Origin: Bacteroidota bacterium
GTDB lineage: Bacteria > Bacteroidota > Bacteroidia > AKYH767-A > 2013-40CM-41-45
Direction of reading: 5' to 3'
Length of the DNA stretch: 64,000 nucleotides
Assembly: GCA_016711505.1 (NCBI GenBank)
Contig: JADJSV010000018.1
Location: 186,001-250,000 of the forward strand
Shown here: in pieces, positions 18,261-26,263 of the stretch
Position numbering within the stretch: position 1 is the stretch's first letter
Layout: every line of letters begins with the position of its first letter
Translations under genes and position numbers: made by a program
The notes under the pieces: model-generated
Seen by the model: only the letters and a program-made list of their open reading frames with translations
Databases searched by the model: none
Told to the model about the DNA's origin: nothing

Positions 18261-20105
18261 ATGAAAAAATCTGCTCTTAATTTGTTTTTTATTCTGATTT
18301 CCATTTGTGTTTCAGGACAGAATTCCAGAAAAGTCTTGTTTATTGGAATCGACGGTTGCAGAGCCGATGCATTGACAACATCAGCTACACCGGCAATAGA
18401 TAATCTTCTGATCAATTCAATCTATAGCCTAAACGGTTTGTGTGCATATAAAACATGGAGTGGAAACGGCTGGAGCAGTATGCTTACAGGAGTGTGGCAC
18501 ACAAAGCATGGAGTTACTGATAATACATTTGCCGGCTCGAACTATATAAATTATCCTGATTTTATTTCGCGACTTGAGACATTTGATTCCACTTTGCGCA
18601 CGGTGACATCAGTGCACTGGGCTCCAATCAATGATGTAATAATTCAGAATGCTGATAGCGAAAGAACTTATGCTACAGATCTTGAAGTTAAGAATGGAGC
18701 AGTGGATGCCCTGACTAACGATGATCCCGATCTTCTCTTTGTTGCTTTTGATGATGTGGATCACGCCGGACACACTTACGGATTTTCGCCGCTTGTTCCC
18801 CAGTATATTCAGGCAATAGAAATTACTGAAGGCTATGTTGCAGAAATTATTACTGCTCTTCACAACAGGCCCAATTATGCAAATGAAGAATGGCTGGTAG
18901 TTCTGACTACTGATCATGGTGGAAATATCGCAGGACATGGTGGTGGGACTTTGGAAGAGAGAACAATTTTTACAATTTATTCAAGTCCGGATTTTGTTCA
19001 GCAGGAATTAAACAGAACTGAAATTGCAGTAACCGACACTTTCAATGAAGCACATTTTAATACAATGACTTATGCTCAGCCCGTTGATCAGACTCCGTTT
19101 CTCTTTGGCGCAACACAGGATTTTACAATCGAATTTTGGGTTAAAGCAGATTTATTTACTGACGATCCTGCATTCATCAGTAATAAGGACTGGAATAGTG
19201 GATTAAACCCGGGTTTTGTGATCTCTGCACAAGCAGGCCAATATTGGAAAGTGAATATTGGTGATGGTGTCGATAGACTCGATATACAGGGTGGAACATT
19301 GTTACCCGGAGAATGGCATCATCTTGCAGTAAGTTTTGATCGTGATGGATTGATGACTGCCTATGAAGATGGAATAGTAGTAAGCTTCGATAAGATGCAA
19401 AATATTGGTAACATAAATTCGGGATTGCCACTTGTTATCAATCAGGATGGAACTACAACGTATGCGTTTAATTTCAATGGTAGTTATAAGGATATTCGGA
19501 TCTGGAATGAAGCTTTGCCGGGCAATACAATTTTAAATTGGGCTAATATTCCTGTAACTGCTTTGCATCCTAATTATAGTCAGTTGCTTGCTAACTGGAG
19601 ATGCGAAGATAATTCGGGAAGTGTACTTAATGATGAAAGTGTAAATAATAATGATTGCAATGTAACAGGACCGATCACATGGAATGCAAATCAATCAAAT
19701 ACTTTTTCTGTTTATGATTATTCAACAACAACAAGAGAACCGGACAATGCTGTAACTGTGCTGACATGGATGTGTGTACCGATTCAGCCTTCATGGGATT
19801 TGGACGGAACGTCACGTGTTATACCTTGCTCTAATGTTGCTGTCGGTGAAACCGATAATTCGTTAGAGATGGAAATTTCCCCAAACCCTGTGAATGATTT
19901 TTTAACTGTAAAGTTTGGAGATCTGCGTTCTGAAAAAAGGAATCTGAAAATTTATGACTCTACCGGGAGACTTGTATACATTCAAGATAAAATATCCGAA
20001 CGTGATGAAATGGAAATTTCTGCACTCAGATTTAATTCCGGAATTTACATATTGAAAGTAAGTAGTGAAAGCATTGTTTCAACTCTAACGTTTGTTGTTC
20101 AATAG
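18261..20105 (+). CDS. T9SS-exported alkaline phosphatase-superfamily phosphodiesterase with LamG domain
   Basis: A 614-residue secreted enzyme. I start it at MKKSALNLFFIL, which opens a signal peptide ending near VSGQ; the frame is open 114 bases further upstream. Residues ~20-250 are a type I phosphodiesterase/nucleotide pyrophosphatase domain: FIGIDGCRADAL (metal Asp), the nucleophile Thr region (NGWSSMLTGVWHTKHGV), FVAFDDVDHAGHTYGF and LTTDHGGNIAGHGG for the second metal site. Residues ~263-425 are a concanavalin-A-like LamG domain (IEFWVKADL, GEWHHLAVSFDRDG). The end is a T9SS type A sorting domain (ISPNPVNDFLTVKF). Confidence 0.87.
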   Translation: MKKSALNLFFILISICVSGQNSRKVLFIGIDGCRADALTTSATPAIDNLLINSIYSLNGLCAYKTWSGNGWSSMLTGVWHTKHGVTDNTFAGSNYINYPDFISRLETFDSTLRTVTSVHWAPINDVIIQNADSERTYATDLEVKNGAVDALTNDDPDLLFVAFDDVDHAGHTYGFSPLVPQYIQAIEITEGYVAEIITALHNRPNYANEEWLVVLTTDHGGNIAGHGGGTLEERTIFTIYSSPDFVQQELNRTEIAVTDTFNEAHFNTMTYAQPVDQTPFLFGATQDFTIEFWVKADLFTDDPAFISNKDWNSGLNPGFVISAQAGQYWKVNIGDGVDRLDIQGGTLLPGEWHHLAVSFDRDGLMTAYEDGIVVSFDKMQNIGNINSGLPLVINQDGTTTYAFNFNGSYKDIRIWNEALPGNTILNWANIPVTALHPNYSQLLANWRCEDNSGSVLNDESVNNNDCNVTGPITWNANQSNTFSVYDYSTTTREPDNAVTVLTWMCVPIQPSWDLDGTSRVIPCSNVAVGETDNSLEMEISPNPVNDFLTVKFGDLRSEKRNLKIYDSTGRLVYIQDKISERDEMEISALRFNSGIYILKVSSESIVSTLTFVVQ

Positions 20106-20156
20106 GCAAAATAAAAACCTAGATTAAAAAATCTGCGCCAAATCTGTGAGAGCTAC

Positions 20157-20386
20157 GGGAAAAAATTAAGCGTGATTTTTTCTCCCGCAGATCTCGCAGA
20201 TCTCGCAGAAAATCCGCAGAGATCTCTGCGAGATCGAAATTGATGTTTCAATTTCTAACAACTAACTGCTTTAACGAAATATCTGTCTAAATTTTAATTC
20301 AATTCCGCAGGAATTTCTGCGGATTTTCTGCGAAATCTGCGAGATCTGCGGGAAAAATTAAGCGTGATTTTTTCTCCCGCAGATCT
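20157..20386. repeat. 230-bp composite palindromic element
   Basis: This element fills most of the 384-bp gap between two convergent genes. A 37-38 bp hairpin-forming sequence (GGGAAAAAATTAAGCGTG, then ATTTTTTCTCCCGCAGATCT) occurs as direct copies at 20157-20194 and 20350-20386. Between them, arms 20183-20230 and 20305-20352 are near-perfect inverted complements built from short CGCAGATCT / CGCAGAAAATCC units. It looks like a dispersed intergenic repeat or non-autonomous element. Confidence 0.75.
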
Positions 20387-20443
20387 TTTTAGCTGTGGCA
20401 CCCTTTCCACTTACTTTACAAAAAAGATAGCAAATAAAAAAAG

Positions 20444-20478
20444 CCAACACCTATTACAATAATAAATGCTGGCCTTTC
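20444..20478. terminator. Hairpin terminator between convergent genes
   Basis: AAAAAAGCCAACA ... TGCTGGCCTTTC forms a stem with one mismatch. The A-rich flank on the plus strand reads as a U-tract for the minus-strand gene ending at 20490, so it best serves that gene. Confidence 0.55.
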
Positions 20479-20489
20479 AAATAATTCAA

Positions 20490-21161
20490 TTACTGAATTT
20501 TTTCCATATCACTTTTTATTGTTTCGTGATTTGCTTTTTCTGCCTGAATGAGAGCCTTCTTTTTACCAAGTGATTCTTCGTTCATGCGAATTTCTTCTTC
20601 AGATTTAGAGATCTTATTTTTGTAATCTTCGATATCTTTAGCAAGGTCTTTATTTTTACTTTCTAAACTCTTCTGGTCATCTTCCATGTTCTGAATCAGT
20701 TTTTGCGAGATAATAATTCGTTCTTCATATGGATGTCTGTTTGCTTTCACCGCAAAATCGCGGACCATTTTAACTGCTGAATTGTATTTCATCGAATCAG
20801 ATTCTCTGGTCAGATACGCTCCACCAAGATCAAAAGCAACCATCATTTTTACATTGCCGCCATCTTTGTTTTCTTCAAATGCAGTATAAATGTCTACAGG
20901 ATTGTTACCCCATTCTTTTATGAGAACGTTGTCGGCAAACATTTCATTTTTTTCCGTTTTGATTTTTTCGCTTTTAAATTCTTTCAGGTTGTCCTTCCAG
21001 AGATCAACGACCTTGTCTTTAGAGTTATTCTGAATTGTAACAACCAGTGCATCTTTTTCACCGGAAGTGAAATTTGCTTTTTGTTCAGTTACCTGAACTC
21101 CCTGACTGAAGAGAAGTGAAGAAACCAATAAGGCCGGAATAGTAAGTAATAGATTTTTCAT
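20490..21161 (-). CDS. Exported coiled-coil protein
   Basis: A 223-residue protein starting at MKNLLLTIPALLVSS, which gives a signal peptide ending at LLFSQ. The mature N-terminal half is a mixed alpha/beta domain (TSGEKDALVVTIQNNSKDKV) of no recognised family. The C-terminal ~90 residues are strongly heptad-patterned (LIQNMEDDQKSLESKNKDLA, EEEIRMNEESLGKKKAL), so a coiled coil is likely. A periplasmic location is inferred from the signal. Confidence 0.7.
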   Translation of the reverse strand: MKNLLLTIPALLVSSLLFSQGVQVTEQKANFTSGEKDALVVTIQNNSKDKVVDLWKDNLKEFKSEKIKTEKNEMFADNVLIKEWGNNPVDIYTAFEENKDGGNVKMMVAFDLGGAYLTRESDSMKYNSAVKMVRDFAVKANRHPYEERIIISQKLIQNMEDDQKSLESKNKDLAKDIEDYKNKISKSEEEIRMNEESLGKKKALIQAEKANHETIKSDMEKIQ

Positions 21162-21356
21162 AAAATTAATTTTAGTGAGCATGATTTAGATTAAGTGCTC
21201 AAGGATAATTTTAAAGGTAATGTATTAATTCAGATTTTAAAAAGAAATCAACGAATAAGAAGTTGAATAAAAGTGTTTAAATGAATTGAATGGAAAAGTT
21301 TATATCAATGGGAAATAAAACGGACACTTTTAATATGGAATATTCGGTAAGGTCAA

Positions 21357-21566
21357 CTAAGGTCTATTCAAATAGTTCCGGATCACAGGTGCAAGAAATA
21401 AGATAGCAAGTCCAACCAGGACAAATGCTACTAACCAGGAACGCATCCAGATAAACATGAAAAGTTCATTGTACCCAACATTGATTGAGACTAAAACAAA
21501 TGTTACAATGAATGTTGTAACAAGACTCATCAGAGCAGAGAATTTTATATCTTTTGATGATGGCAT
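21357..21566 (-). CDS. DUF2798 family small membrane protein
   Basis: A 69-residue protein with two transmembrane helices. The segments KFSALMSLVTTFIVTFVLV, then FMFIWMRSWLVAFVLVG and a terminal LAPVIRNYL, match DUF2798. The function is unknown. It lies downstream of ppa, separated from it by a palindromic repeat. Confidence 0.8.
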   Translation of the reverse strand: MPSSKDIKFSALMSLVTTFIVTFVLVSINVGYNELFMFIWMRSWLVAFVLVGLAILFLAPVIRNYLNRP

Positions 21567-21624
21567 AATGCAAACCGAAATTTAAAACGTAAGGTTATGT
21601 AACTGGTATCGATTTAATTGTTTT

Positions 21625-21711
21625 AACACAGAGGACATAGAGAAAAAAGGAAGAAAAAAAGAGCTACATATTCTCCTCTTTCTCCCTTTTTTTCTCCATT
21701 ATCTCTGTGTT
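21625..21711. repeat. Long imperfect palindrome downstream of ppa
   Basis: AACACAGAG-GACATAGAGAAAA is mirrored by TTTTCTCCATTAT-CTCTGTGTT around a central CTACATATT. The arms are purine-rich/pyrimidine-rich quasi-repeats of about nine bases. It begins 2 bp from the ppa stop codon and would act as a strong hairpin at the ppa 3' end. Confidence 0.7.
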
Positions 21712-21713
21712 TA

Positions 21714-22256
21714 CTATTTAGACTTTTCAAAAGTCTCCTTATAAAATGCAATTGACCTCAAAATAATTTCTTTCGCTTTTTCAATACTTTGAAATCCTTC
21801 GATAAGTACTTTTTTATTTTCAAGCTTTGTATAGTTTTCAAAAAAGTTTTTCAGCTCAACAATAAAATGCGCCGGTAATTCTGCAATATCTTTGATGTGA
21901 TTCACACTCATATCATTTTCTGCAACTGCAATGATCTTATCGTCGCCTTCGTTGTTATCGATCATCCTCATTACACCAATGACTCTTGCTTTTACAAGAC
22001 AAAGCGGTTGGATTTCGATCTGAGATAACACAAGTATGTCGAGCGGATCGTGATCATCACCCAAAGTCTGCGGAATGAAACCATAGTTCGCCGGATAATA
22101 AACCGAAGAAAATAGTACCCGGTCAAGCTTAAGCATTCCTGAAACTTTATCGATTTCGTATTTTGCTTTGCTGCCCATTGGGATTTCAATGAGAGCGGTT
22201 ACTATGTCGGGAGCTTTTTCTCCGAAGGAGACGTTGTGCCAGGGGTGGAAGGTCAT
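21714..22256 (-). CDS. ppa: Inorganic pyrophosphatase
   Basis: A 180-residue family I soluble inorganic diphosphatase that hydrolyses PPi to phosphate and so drives biosynthetic reactions. Active-site segments are visible: EIPMGSKAKYEIDK, YPANYGFIPQTLGDDHDPLDILVL (the DxDPxD signature, given by its residues) and DDKIIAVAENDM. The length is normal for the bacterial enzyme. It is a single gene followed by a long palindrome at its 3' end. Confidence 0.95.
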   Translation of the reverse strand: MTFHPWHNVSFGEKAPDIVTALIEIPMGSKAKYEIDKVSGMLKLDRVLFSSVYYPANYGFIPQTLGDDHDPLDILVLSQIEIQPLCLVKARVIGVMRMIDNNEGDDKIIAVAENDMSVNHIKDIAELPAHFIVELKNFFENYTKLENKKVLIEGFQSIEKAKEIILRSIAFYKETFEKSK

Positions 22257-22360
22257 GAATTTAATTTAGGAAATTAGGTCGAAGATATTTATTTAATTTG
22301 GTTTCCCGGATACTGAGGCGAAAGTACAAGTCAAGCCATGAAGGCTATCGGGAAAGTCAA

Positions 22361-23317
22361 TCAAAATTTATCTAGAAATTCATGGATTCTAGTCAGTAAA
22401 GTTTCGAATTCAGGTTGACCGTTGTAGTAGAGTTTTGAAGTTGATTTATATCTCTGAATAAATTTTGATCGCAATTCAGCGTTGGAAAGTTTGAAAGCTT
22501 CGTTTTCGTGAAGAGGTACTTTTAAATCTGCATTTGATAATCTAGCTGCTTTGTTTTCAAGATATTCTGGAGTACCGATAAATTTTTGTACTTCGTCAAT
22601 TCCAAGGAGTGAAAAGACATCATAATACTGACGCATCAAGTTAGGGAGTTCTTCTCCTCCCTGTTCTTCCTTGCGAAATTTTGTAACAATTGTTTGTAAT
22701 TTTTCTACGAATGTATAGCTTGGACTATAACACAAAACGTCTATTGCTCTGTTATCTTTTATCTCGACAGCCTTTGTTTCGTTTGCTTTATCAAACGCCC
22801 ACGAACTAATTGTAAGAGGATTGTTGGGCGTAACTGTATCGAATCCTAATTCCAATAAAATTCCGTCCTTCATACCGCTAACTGGAGCTGTTACTCTTGG
22901 GTATATTAAACGAATGCCGCCGCTATTATATGTTTTTTTATTGTCAAATGCTTCGTCTCTTTCCACTGAAACAATACCATCAATTTTAATATTTGATGCA
23001 AGCCAATCATAGTAATCTTTCCGTGAAAGCACATGACTAGGTTTTGTCTTCTTTGGGTTTGTTTCAACTGTTAAGTTTGAAGAAGGTTTGATATAAATGT
23101 CAATGTCTTCCGAAAATCGATCAATGATTTTATATCCTTTGGAAAGCGATGTGCCTCCTTTTAATTCAAACTCAAAGCCTTGTTGCTTGAGGCCGTACAG
23201 CACATGCATTATCCAATAGTCTTTCTCGATTAGTTGCGGAATAATTCCTGTTTCTGTTTCAAGAATACTTAACAGGTTTGCAAACTCTTTGTGATTATGC
23301 AAATAATCAATAGGCAT
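22361..23317 (-). CDS. AbiEii/AbiGii-family nucleotidyltransferase toxin
   Basis: A 318-residue nucleotidyltransferase of the AbiEii family, the toxin of type IV toxin-antitoxin/abortive infection pairs. The catalytic signature is FELKGGTSLSKGYKIID followed by FSEDIDIYI, giving the GS-like motif and DxD. Its start overlaps the end of the AbiEi-like gene by 11 bp, so translation is coupled. Known AbiEii proteins transfer nucleotides to tRNA acceptor stems, and a tRNA gene lies 1.6 kb away, which may be coincidence. Confidence 0.9.
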   Translation of the reverse strand: MPIDYLHNHKEFANLLSILETETGIIPQLIEKDYWIMHVLYGLKQQGFEFELKGGTSLSKGYKIIDRFSEDIDIYIKPSSNLTVETNPKKTKPSHVLSRKDYYDWLASNIKIDGIVSVERDEAFDNKKTYNSGGIRLIYPRVTAPVSGMKDGILLELGFDTVTPNNPLTISSWAFDKANETKAVEIKDNRAIDVLCYSPSYTFVEKLQTIVTKFRKEEQGGEELPNLMRQYYDVFSLLGIDEVQKFIGTPEYLENKAARLSNADLKVPLHENEAFKLSNAELRSKFIQRYKSTSKLYYNGQPEFETLLTRIHEFLDKF

Positions 23318-23903
23318 GTTGAACTTCGGATTGTTTGATCAGCGGAGTTAAAACTGATTTCGCACGTGCACTACCGAATTCTTTTACCGCTTGTTTCAGT
23401 TTTTTAAGATCCATTGTTTTTAATTTCGTTGAAACATTCTTTAGCACAAGTTCCGTGTCTTCTGCTAACTTATCGAGGTTACTCACTAAATCAACTAATA
23501 AAAATTCAGGAGTGGCCTTTGTAGGAAAGCGGTGCTTTGAAAAGAACATAAATGTTCTGCCACCAAGTTTAAATTCTCCATGTCGTTTGTGGTTATAAAC
23601 AACACGTGAATTATATAGTTGGGTAGTTCCAACGCCTAGACTGTTATAATCATTAGGAGAAGTTACAAGGAAATAATCGTCTTTCAGGAAGCTGCGAACG
23701 AGTGCTAATTCATCCGGTGGCATATTCCCAAAAACACTTTCGTTAGGGTAATAATAAAGTCCTCCAGATAGTTTTTGTAAAGTTCCATCCTTTACAAGTG
23801 TACCTATATGGCGATCTACCGCATTTGACCATTGAGCAAGATCAGAGCGTCGATAGACTTCACCTCGTTTAAGGTGTTTCTTTAGTTCGGTTACTTTTGA
23901 CAT
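23307..23903 (-). CDS. AbiEi-like antitoxin / transcriptional autoregulator (DUF6088 type)
   Basis: A 198-residue antitoxin gene upstream of and overlapping the AbiEii toxin. I start it at MSKVTELKKHLKRGEVYRRS, because the upstream extension crosses the promoter. The N-terminus is a winged-helix-like region (DLAQWSNAVDRHIGTLVKDG, then LQKLSGGLYYYP), the usual AbiEi layout. The C-terminal region (FKLGGRTFMFFSK and so on) matches DUF6088-type antitoxins. Such antitoxins repress their own operon by binding repeats at the promoter. Confidence 0.85.
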   Translation of the reverse strand: MSKVTELKKHLKRGEVYRRSDLAQWSNAVDRHIGTLVKDGTLQKLSGGLYYYPNESVFGNMPPDELALVRSFLKDDYFLVTSPNDYNSLGVGTTQLYNSRVVYNHKRHGEFKLGGRTFMFFSKHRFPTKATPEFLLVDLVSNLDKLAEDTELVLKNVSTKLKTMDLKKLKQAVKEFGSARAKSVLTPLIKQSEVQHAY

Positions 23904-23920
23904 CGTTTGCCTTTCTACGA

Positions 23921-23951
23921 CAAATATAGCACAAAAGGATGCAAAATGCAA
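23921..23951 (-). promoter_or_regulatory. Promoter of the AbiE operon
   Basis: On the minus strand TTG (23949-23951), 20 bases, then TATATTTG (23921-23928) fit the Bacteroidota -33/-7 pattern. The ATG follows 17 bases later. The -33 region holds close repeats TTGCAT and TTTGCAT, which might be the antitoxin's operator. Confidence 0.6.
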
Positions 23952-24084
23952 GAATAATTATTGAAAATTCATGCAACAAATCAAATTTAATGAAAAGTTT
24001 CGATGTTCTTTTAAGATAAAAGATCTACTGAAATCAATTCGATTTCTGAGCTATATCTGAGTAAAAATCAAATAACTCAAGCAA

Positions 24085-24276
24085 TTAGAGAGGTAAAAGA
24101 ACTTCATCCTTTGAATTAAAAGCAAGTACCAATTTGAGTTCCCAGAAATCAAATTTTGAAGTGAATTTATTTTTTTCATGATTGTTGTGTTCAACTAATC
24201 GACGTTCATAATCATCTGTTGAACCGACATAAAAAATATCGGCAGTTTTGCAGTAAATGATGTACACAAAAAACAT
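24085..24276 (-). pseudogene. GIY-YIG nuclease minigene, copy 1 (C-terminally truncated)
   Basis: A 63-residue reading frame with the GIY-YIG start: MFFVYIIYCKTADIFYVGST, then the conserved YERRLVEHNN. These small GIY-YIG proteins usually have 80-100 residues ending in a basic KxExxIKKxKSRxFIExL segment. Here homology to copy 2 stops at about 24111 and the frame ends after eight unrelated residues, so it lacks the C-terminal third. It is the downstream half of a tandem duplication (offset 477 bp). Confidence 0.7.
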
Positions 24277-24338
24277 ATCTCGAATAAAAATTATCTAATC
24301 AATTCACCATAAAAAAATAGGGAAATCCCTAAAATTAC

Positions 24339-24364
24339 AAAAGGCCACCTTTCGGTGACCTTTT
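24339..24364 (-). terminator. Intrinsic terminator, copy 1
   Basis: GGTCACC-GAAA-GGTGGCC followed by TTTT on the minus strand. It is identical to the copy after the intact tRNA-Asn, and here it follows the tRNA relic. Confidence 0.75.
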
Positions 24365-24416
24365 GTTTTCGAGATTTTGAGTAAGTGTATGTTACACTTG
24401 AAAACTCATTCTGCTC

Positions 24417-24499
24417 TTCCCGTATGGACGGACTCGAACCAGGGACCCTCTGATTAATCCCGCACGTGCGGGACTCTAACCAGCTGAGCCAGATTTCCG
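24417..24499 (-). pseudogene. tRNA-Asn relic with palindrome in place of the anticodon arm
   Basis: On the minus strand the D-arm (GGCTCAGCTGGTTAGAG) and the segment TTAATCAGAGGGTCCCTGG are shared with the intact tRNA-Asn at 24887-24960. The anticodon arm is replaced by TCCCGCACGTGCGGGA (24458-24473), a perfect 16-bp palindrome. The T-arm 3' strand and the acceptor no longer pair (CCTGG faces CCGTC). It cannot fold as a tRNA, so it is a relic of the duplicated unit. Confidence 0.7.
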
Positions 24500-24750
24500 G
24501 TTAGGTTTTCTCCAAGAATTAATTTTTCAATGAATAGTTTTGACTTTTGTTTTTTTATAAATTTTTCCATTTTCATGGCTTCTGCCCTTGAATTAAAAGC
24601 AAGTACCAATTTGAGTTCCCAGAAATCAAATTTTGAAGTGAATTTATTTTTCATGATTGTTGTGTTCAACTAATCGACGTTCATAATCATCTGTTGAACC
24701 GACATAAAAAATATCGGCAGTTTTGCAGTAAATGATGTACACAAAAACAT
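24454..24750 (-). pseudogene. GIY-YIG nuclease minigene, copy 2 (frameshifted)
   Basis: The upstream copy of the GIY-YIG gene starts at the ATG at 24750. Compared with copy 1 it lacks one T just after the start codon and two A in the middle run, so the centre is out of frame (TAG stop) and the frame returns afterwards. It retains the C-terminal part missing in copy 1 (EAMKMEKFIKKQKSKLFIEK). The open frame then runs into the tRNA relic (GNLAQLVRVPHVRD is read from the relic). The indels may be errors, since both fall in homopolymers. Confidence 0.65.
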
Positions 24751-24811
24751 ATCTCGAATAAAATTATCTAATCAATTCACCATAAAAAAATAGGGAAATC
24801 CCTAAAATTAC

Positions 24812-24837
24812 AAAAGGCCACCTTTCGGTGACCTTTT
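24812..24837 (-). terminator. Intrinsic terminator after tRNA-Asn
   Basis: On the minus strand GGTCACC-GAAA-GGTGGCC plus TTTT, a seven-pair stem with a GAAA tetraloop, lies about 50 bases downstream of the tRNA 3' end. Confidence 0.85.
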
Positions 24838-24886
24838 GTTTTCGAGATTTTGAGTAAGTGTATGTTACACTTGAAAACTCATTCTG

Positions 24887-24960
24887 CTCTCCCTCCTGGG
24901 CTCGAACCAGGGACCCTCTGATTAACAGTCAGATGCTCTAACCAGCTGAGCTAAGGAAGA
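24887..24960 (-). tRNA. tRNA-Asn (GTT)
   Basis: The minus strand folds as a complete cloverleaf: acceptor TCTTCCT pairs with AGGGAGA (one U-G), then D-arm GCTC-AGCTGGTTA-GAGC, anticodon arm TCTGA-CTGTTAA-TCAGA with anticodon GTT, and T-arm CCTGG-TTCGAGC-CCAGG, with discriminator G. No CCA is encoded. A matching promoter lies 108 bases upstream and an intrinsic terminator downstream. Confidence 0.95.
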
Positions 24961-25015
24961 ATGTACCTTCGCACTGTTTTCTCAGTGAGAAGACCATTCT
25001 TTCCTGCTTAAGCTA

Positions 25016-25029
25016 TTCGCCGCGGCGAA
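25016..25029. repeat. 14-bp GC palindrome in the tRNA leader
   Basis: TTCGCCGCGGCGAA is a perfect palindrome between the tRNA promoter and the tRNA. The rest of the ~300-bp gap to the superoxide dismutase gene shows no gene. Confidence 0.6.
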
Positions 25030-25067
25030 CTAGAACACACAGAAAGAAGGTTTTTTATTAGGGAGGG

Positions 25068-25097
25068 CAAAGGTAACAATCAAGGAATAAAAAGCAA
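25068..25097 (-). promoter_or_regulatory. Promoter of tRNA-Asn
   Basis: Minus strand: TTG (25095-25097), 19 bases, TACCTTTG (25068-25075), an exact match to the Bacteroidota housekeeping pattern. The predicted leader to the tRNA is about 100 bases. Confidence 0.75.
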
Positions 25098-25264
25098 TAG
25101 GTCAATAAATTTTTTATTTGCCTGATTCCGACCACGCTTGAGAATTCAAATACACCAAAACTTGAACCTGTAAAAAGGCAACATAAAAAACGCAGCACAA
25201 AAACCCTTGAATTCCAAGATAATATCAAATCAAAGACGTGATATTATTAATTATCCAATATTAA

Positions 25265-25996
25265 TTATATTCCTAGATACCGCTGCGTTGCCTTATCCCA
25301 ATTCACAAGATTCCACCAGGCTTTTACATAATCTGCTCTACGGTTCTGATACTTAAGGTAATAAGCATGTTCCCAGACATCAAGTCCCAGAATTGGCGCA
25401 CCCTTTTCTGTTGCTACATCCATCAACGGATTGTCCTGATTAGGTGTGGAAGTAATAACCAGTTTTCGATCTGCAGTCTGAATTAACCATGCCCATCCTG
25501 ACCCAAACCGCTTTGATGCAGTTTCCTCAAAGCGGGCAACAAAATCTTCAAATGATCCGAATGAATTTGAAAGTGCAGTAGAGAATTCTACATTCTTCGG
25601 ACTACCACCTGCTGAAGGTGAAATTGTTTCCCAGAAAAAAGTGTGATTCCAATGTCCGCCTGCATTGTTTCTTACAGCAGCACTGTATTTCGAAGTGTTC
25701 TTCATCAGATCAGTTAATGTAGATTTGATCTTATCAGCCTTCATAGCTGCATTAAGATTATTCACATATGCCTGATGATGTTTCGTATAATGAATCTCCA
25801 TCGTTTGTTTGTCGATGTGAGGCTCTAAAGCATCATACGAATAAGGTAATGGCCCAAGTGAAAATGTGCTGTATTCTTCTTCATCGGTCAATGCACTTGC
25901 TGCTTTTGCAATTGATGATCCTAAGATTTGTGAGCCTATTCCTGCTACTGCCAGCAATGAGCCTTTCTTTAAAAAATCGCGACGTGAAGATTCCAT
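25265..25996 (-). CDS. sod: Superoxide dismutase (Fe/Mn), Tat-exported
   Basis: A 243-residue iron/manganese superoxide dismutase, converting superoxide to oxygen and hydrogen peroxide. Metal ligands are visible in order: His in MEIHYTKHHQAYVNNL, His in NAGGHWNHTFFW, and Asp/His in GLDVWEHAYY. The FGSGWAWL segment with Gly, and the TPNQDNP region, lean towards Mn or cambialistic use. It has an extra N-terminal ~40 residues starting MESSRRDFLKKGSLLAVAG, a twin-arginine (Tat) signal, so it acts in the periplasm, unlike the usual cytoplasmic enzyme of ~200 residues. Confidence 0.93.
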   Translation of the reverse strand: MESSRRDFLKKGSLLAVAGIGSQILGSSIAKAASALTDEEEYSTFSLGPLPYSYDALEPHIDKQTMEIHYTKHHQAYVNNLNAAMKADKIKSTLTDLMKNTSKYSAAVRNNAGGHWNHTFFWETISPSAGGSPKNVEFSTALSNSFGSFEDFVARFEETASKRFGSGWAWLIQTADRKLVITSTPNQDNPLMDVATEKGAPILGLDVWEHAYYLKYQNRRADYVKAWWNLVNWDKATQRYLGI

Positions 25997-26263
25997 AAAT
26001 GTTTTTATTCTGAGTTGAACCCAAAATTAGTCATATTTTCAGTTTGTTAAATGAATATTCACCTTACATATAGAGATTCCCTAATATTTAACAGGCATAA
26101 AGATTTATAAACGACTCAATGTCCGTACATTTGTTGCCTCTGACAATCTATACAAAGGTTAAAATCGTTTATTAGCCAAAATTGTAATCGAATAGGTTAA
26201 ATTATAAACAAATTATCTTTAAATTTCCGTAAATTAACTTTACTAATATCTCCCGGATTCATA

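Noticed and set aside
24000..24060. Short plus-strand frame starting ATGCAACAAATC upstream of the GIY-YIG copy
   Set aside because: Fewer than 30 codons, no promoter and no recognisable motif.
24417..24499. Second functional tRNA gene
   Set aside because: T-stem and acceptor strands do not pair and the anticodon arm is a palindrome with no seven-base loop.
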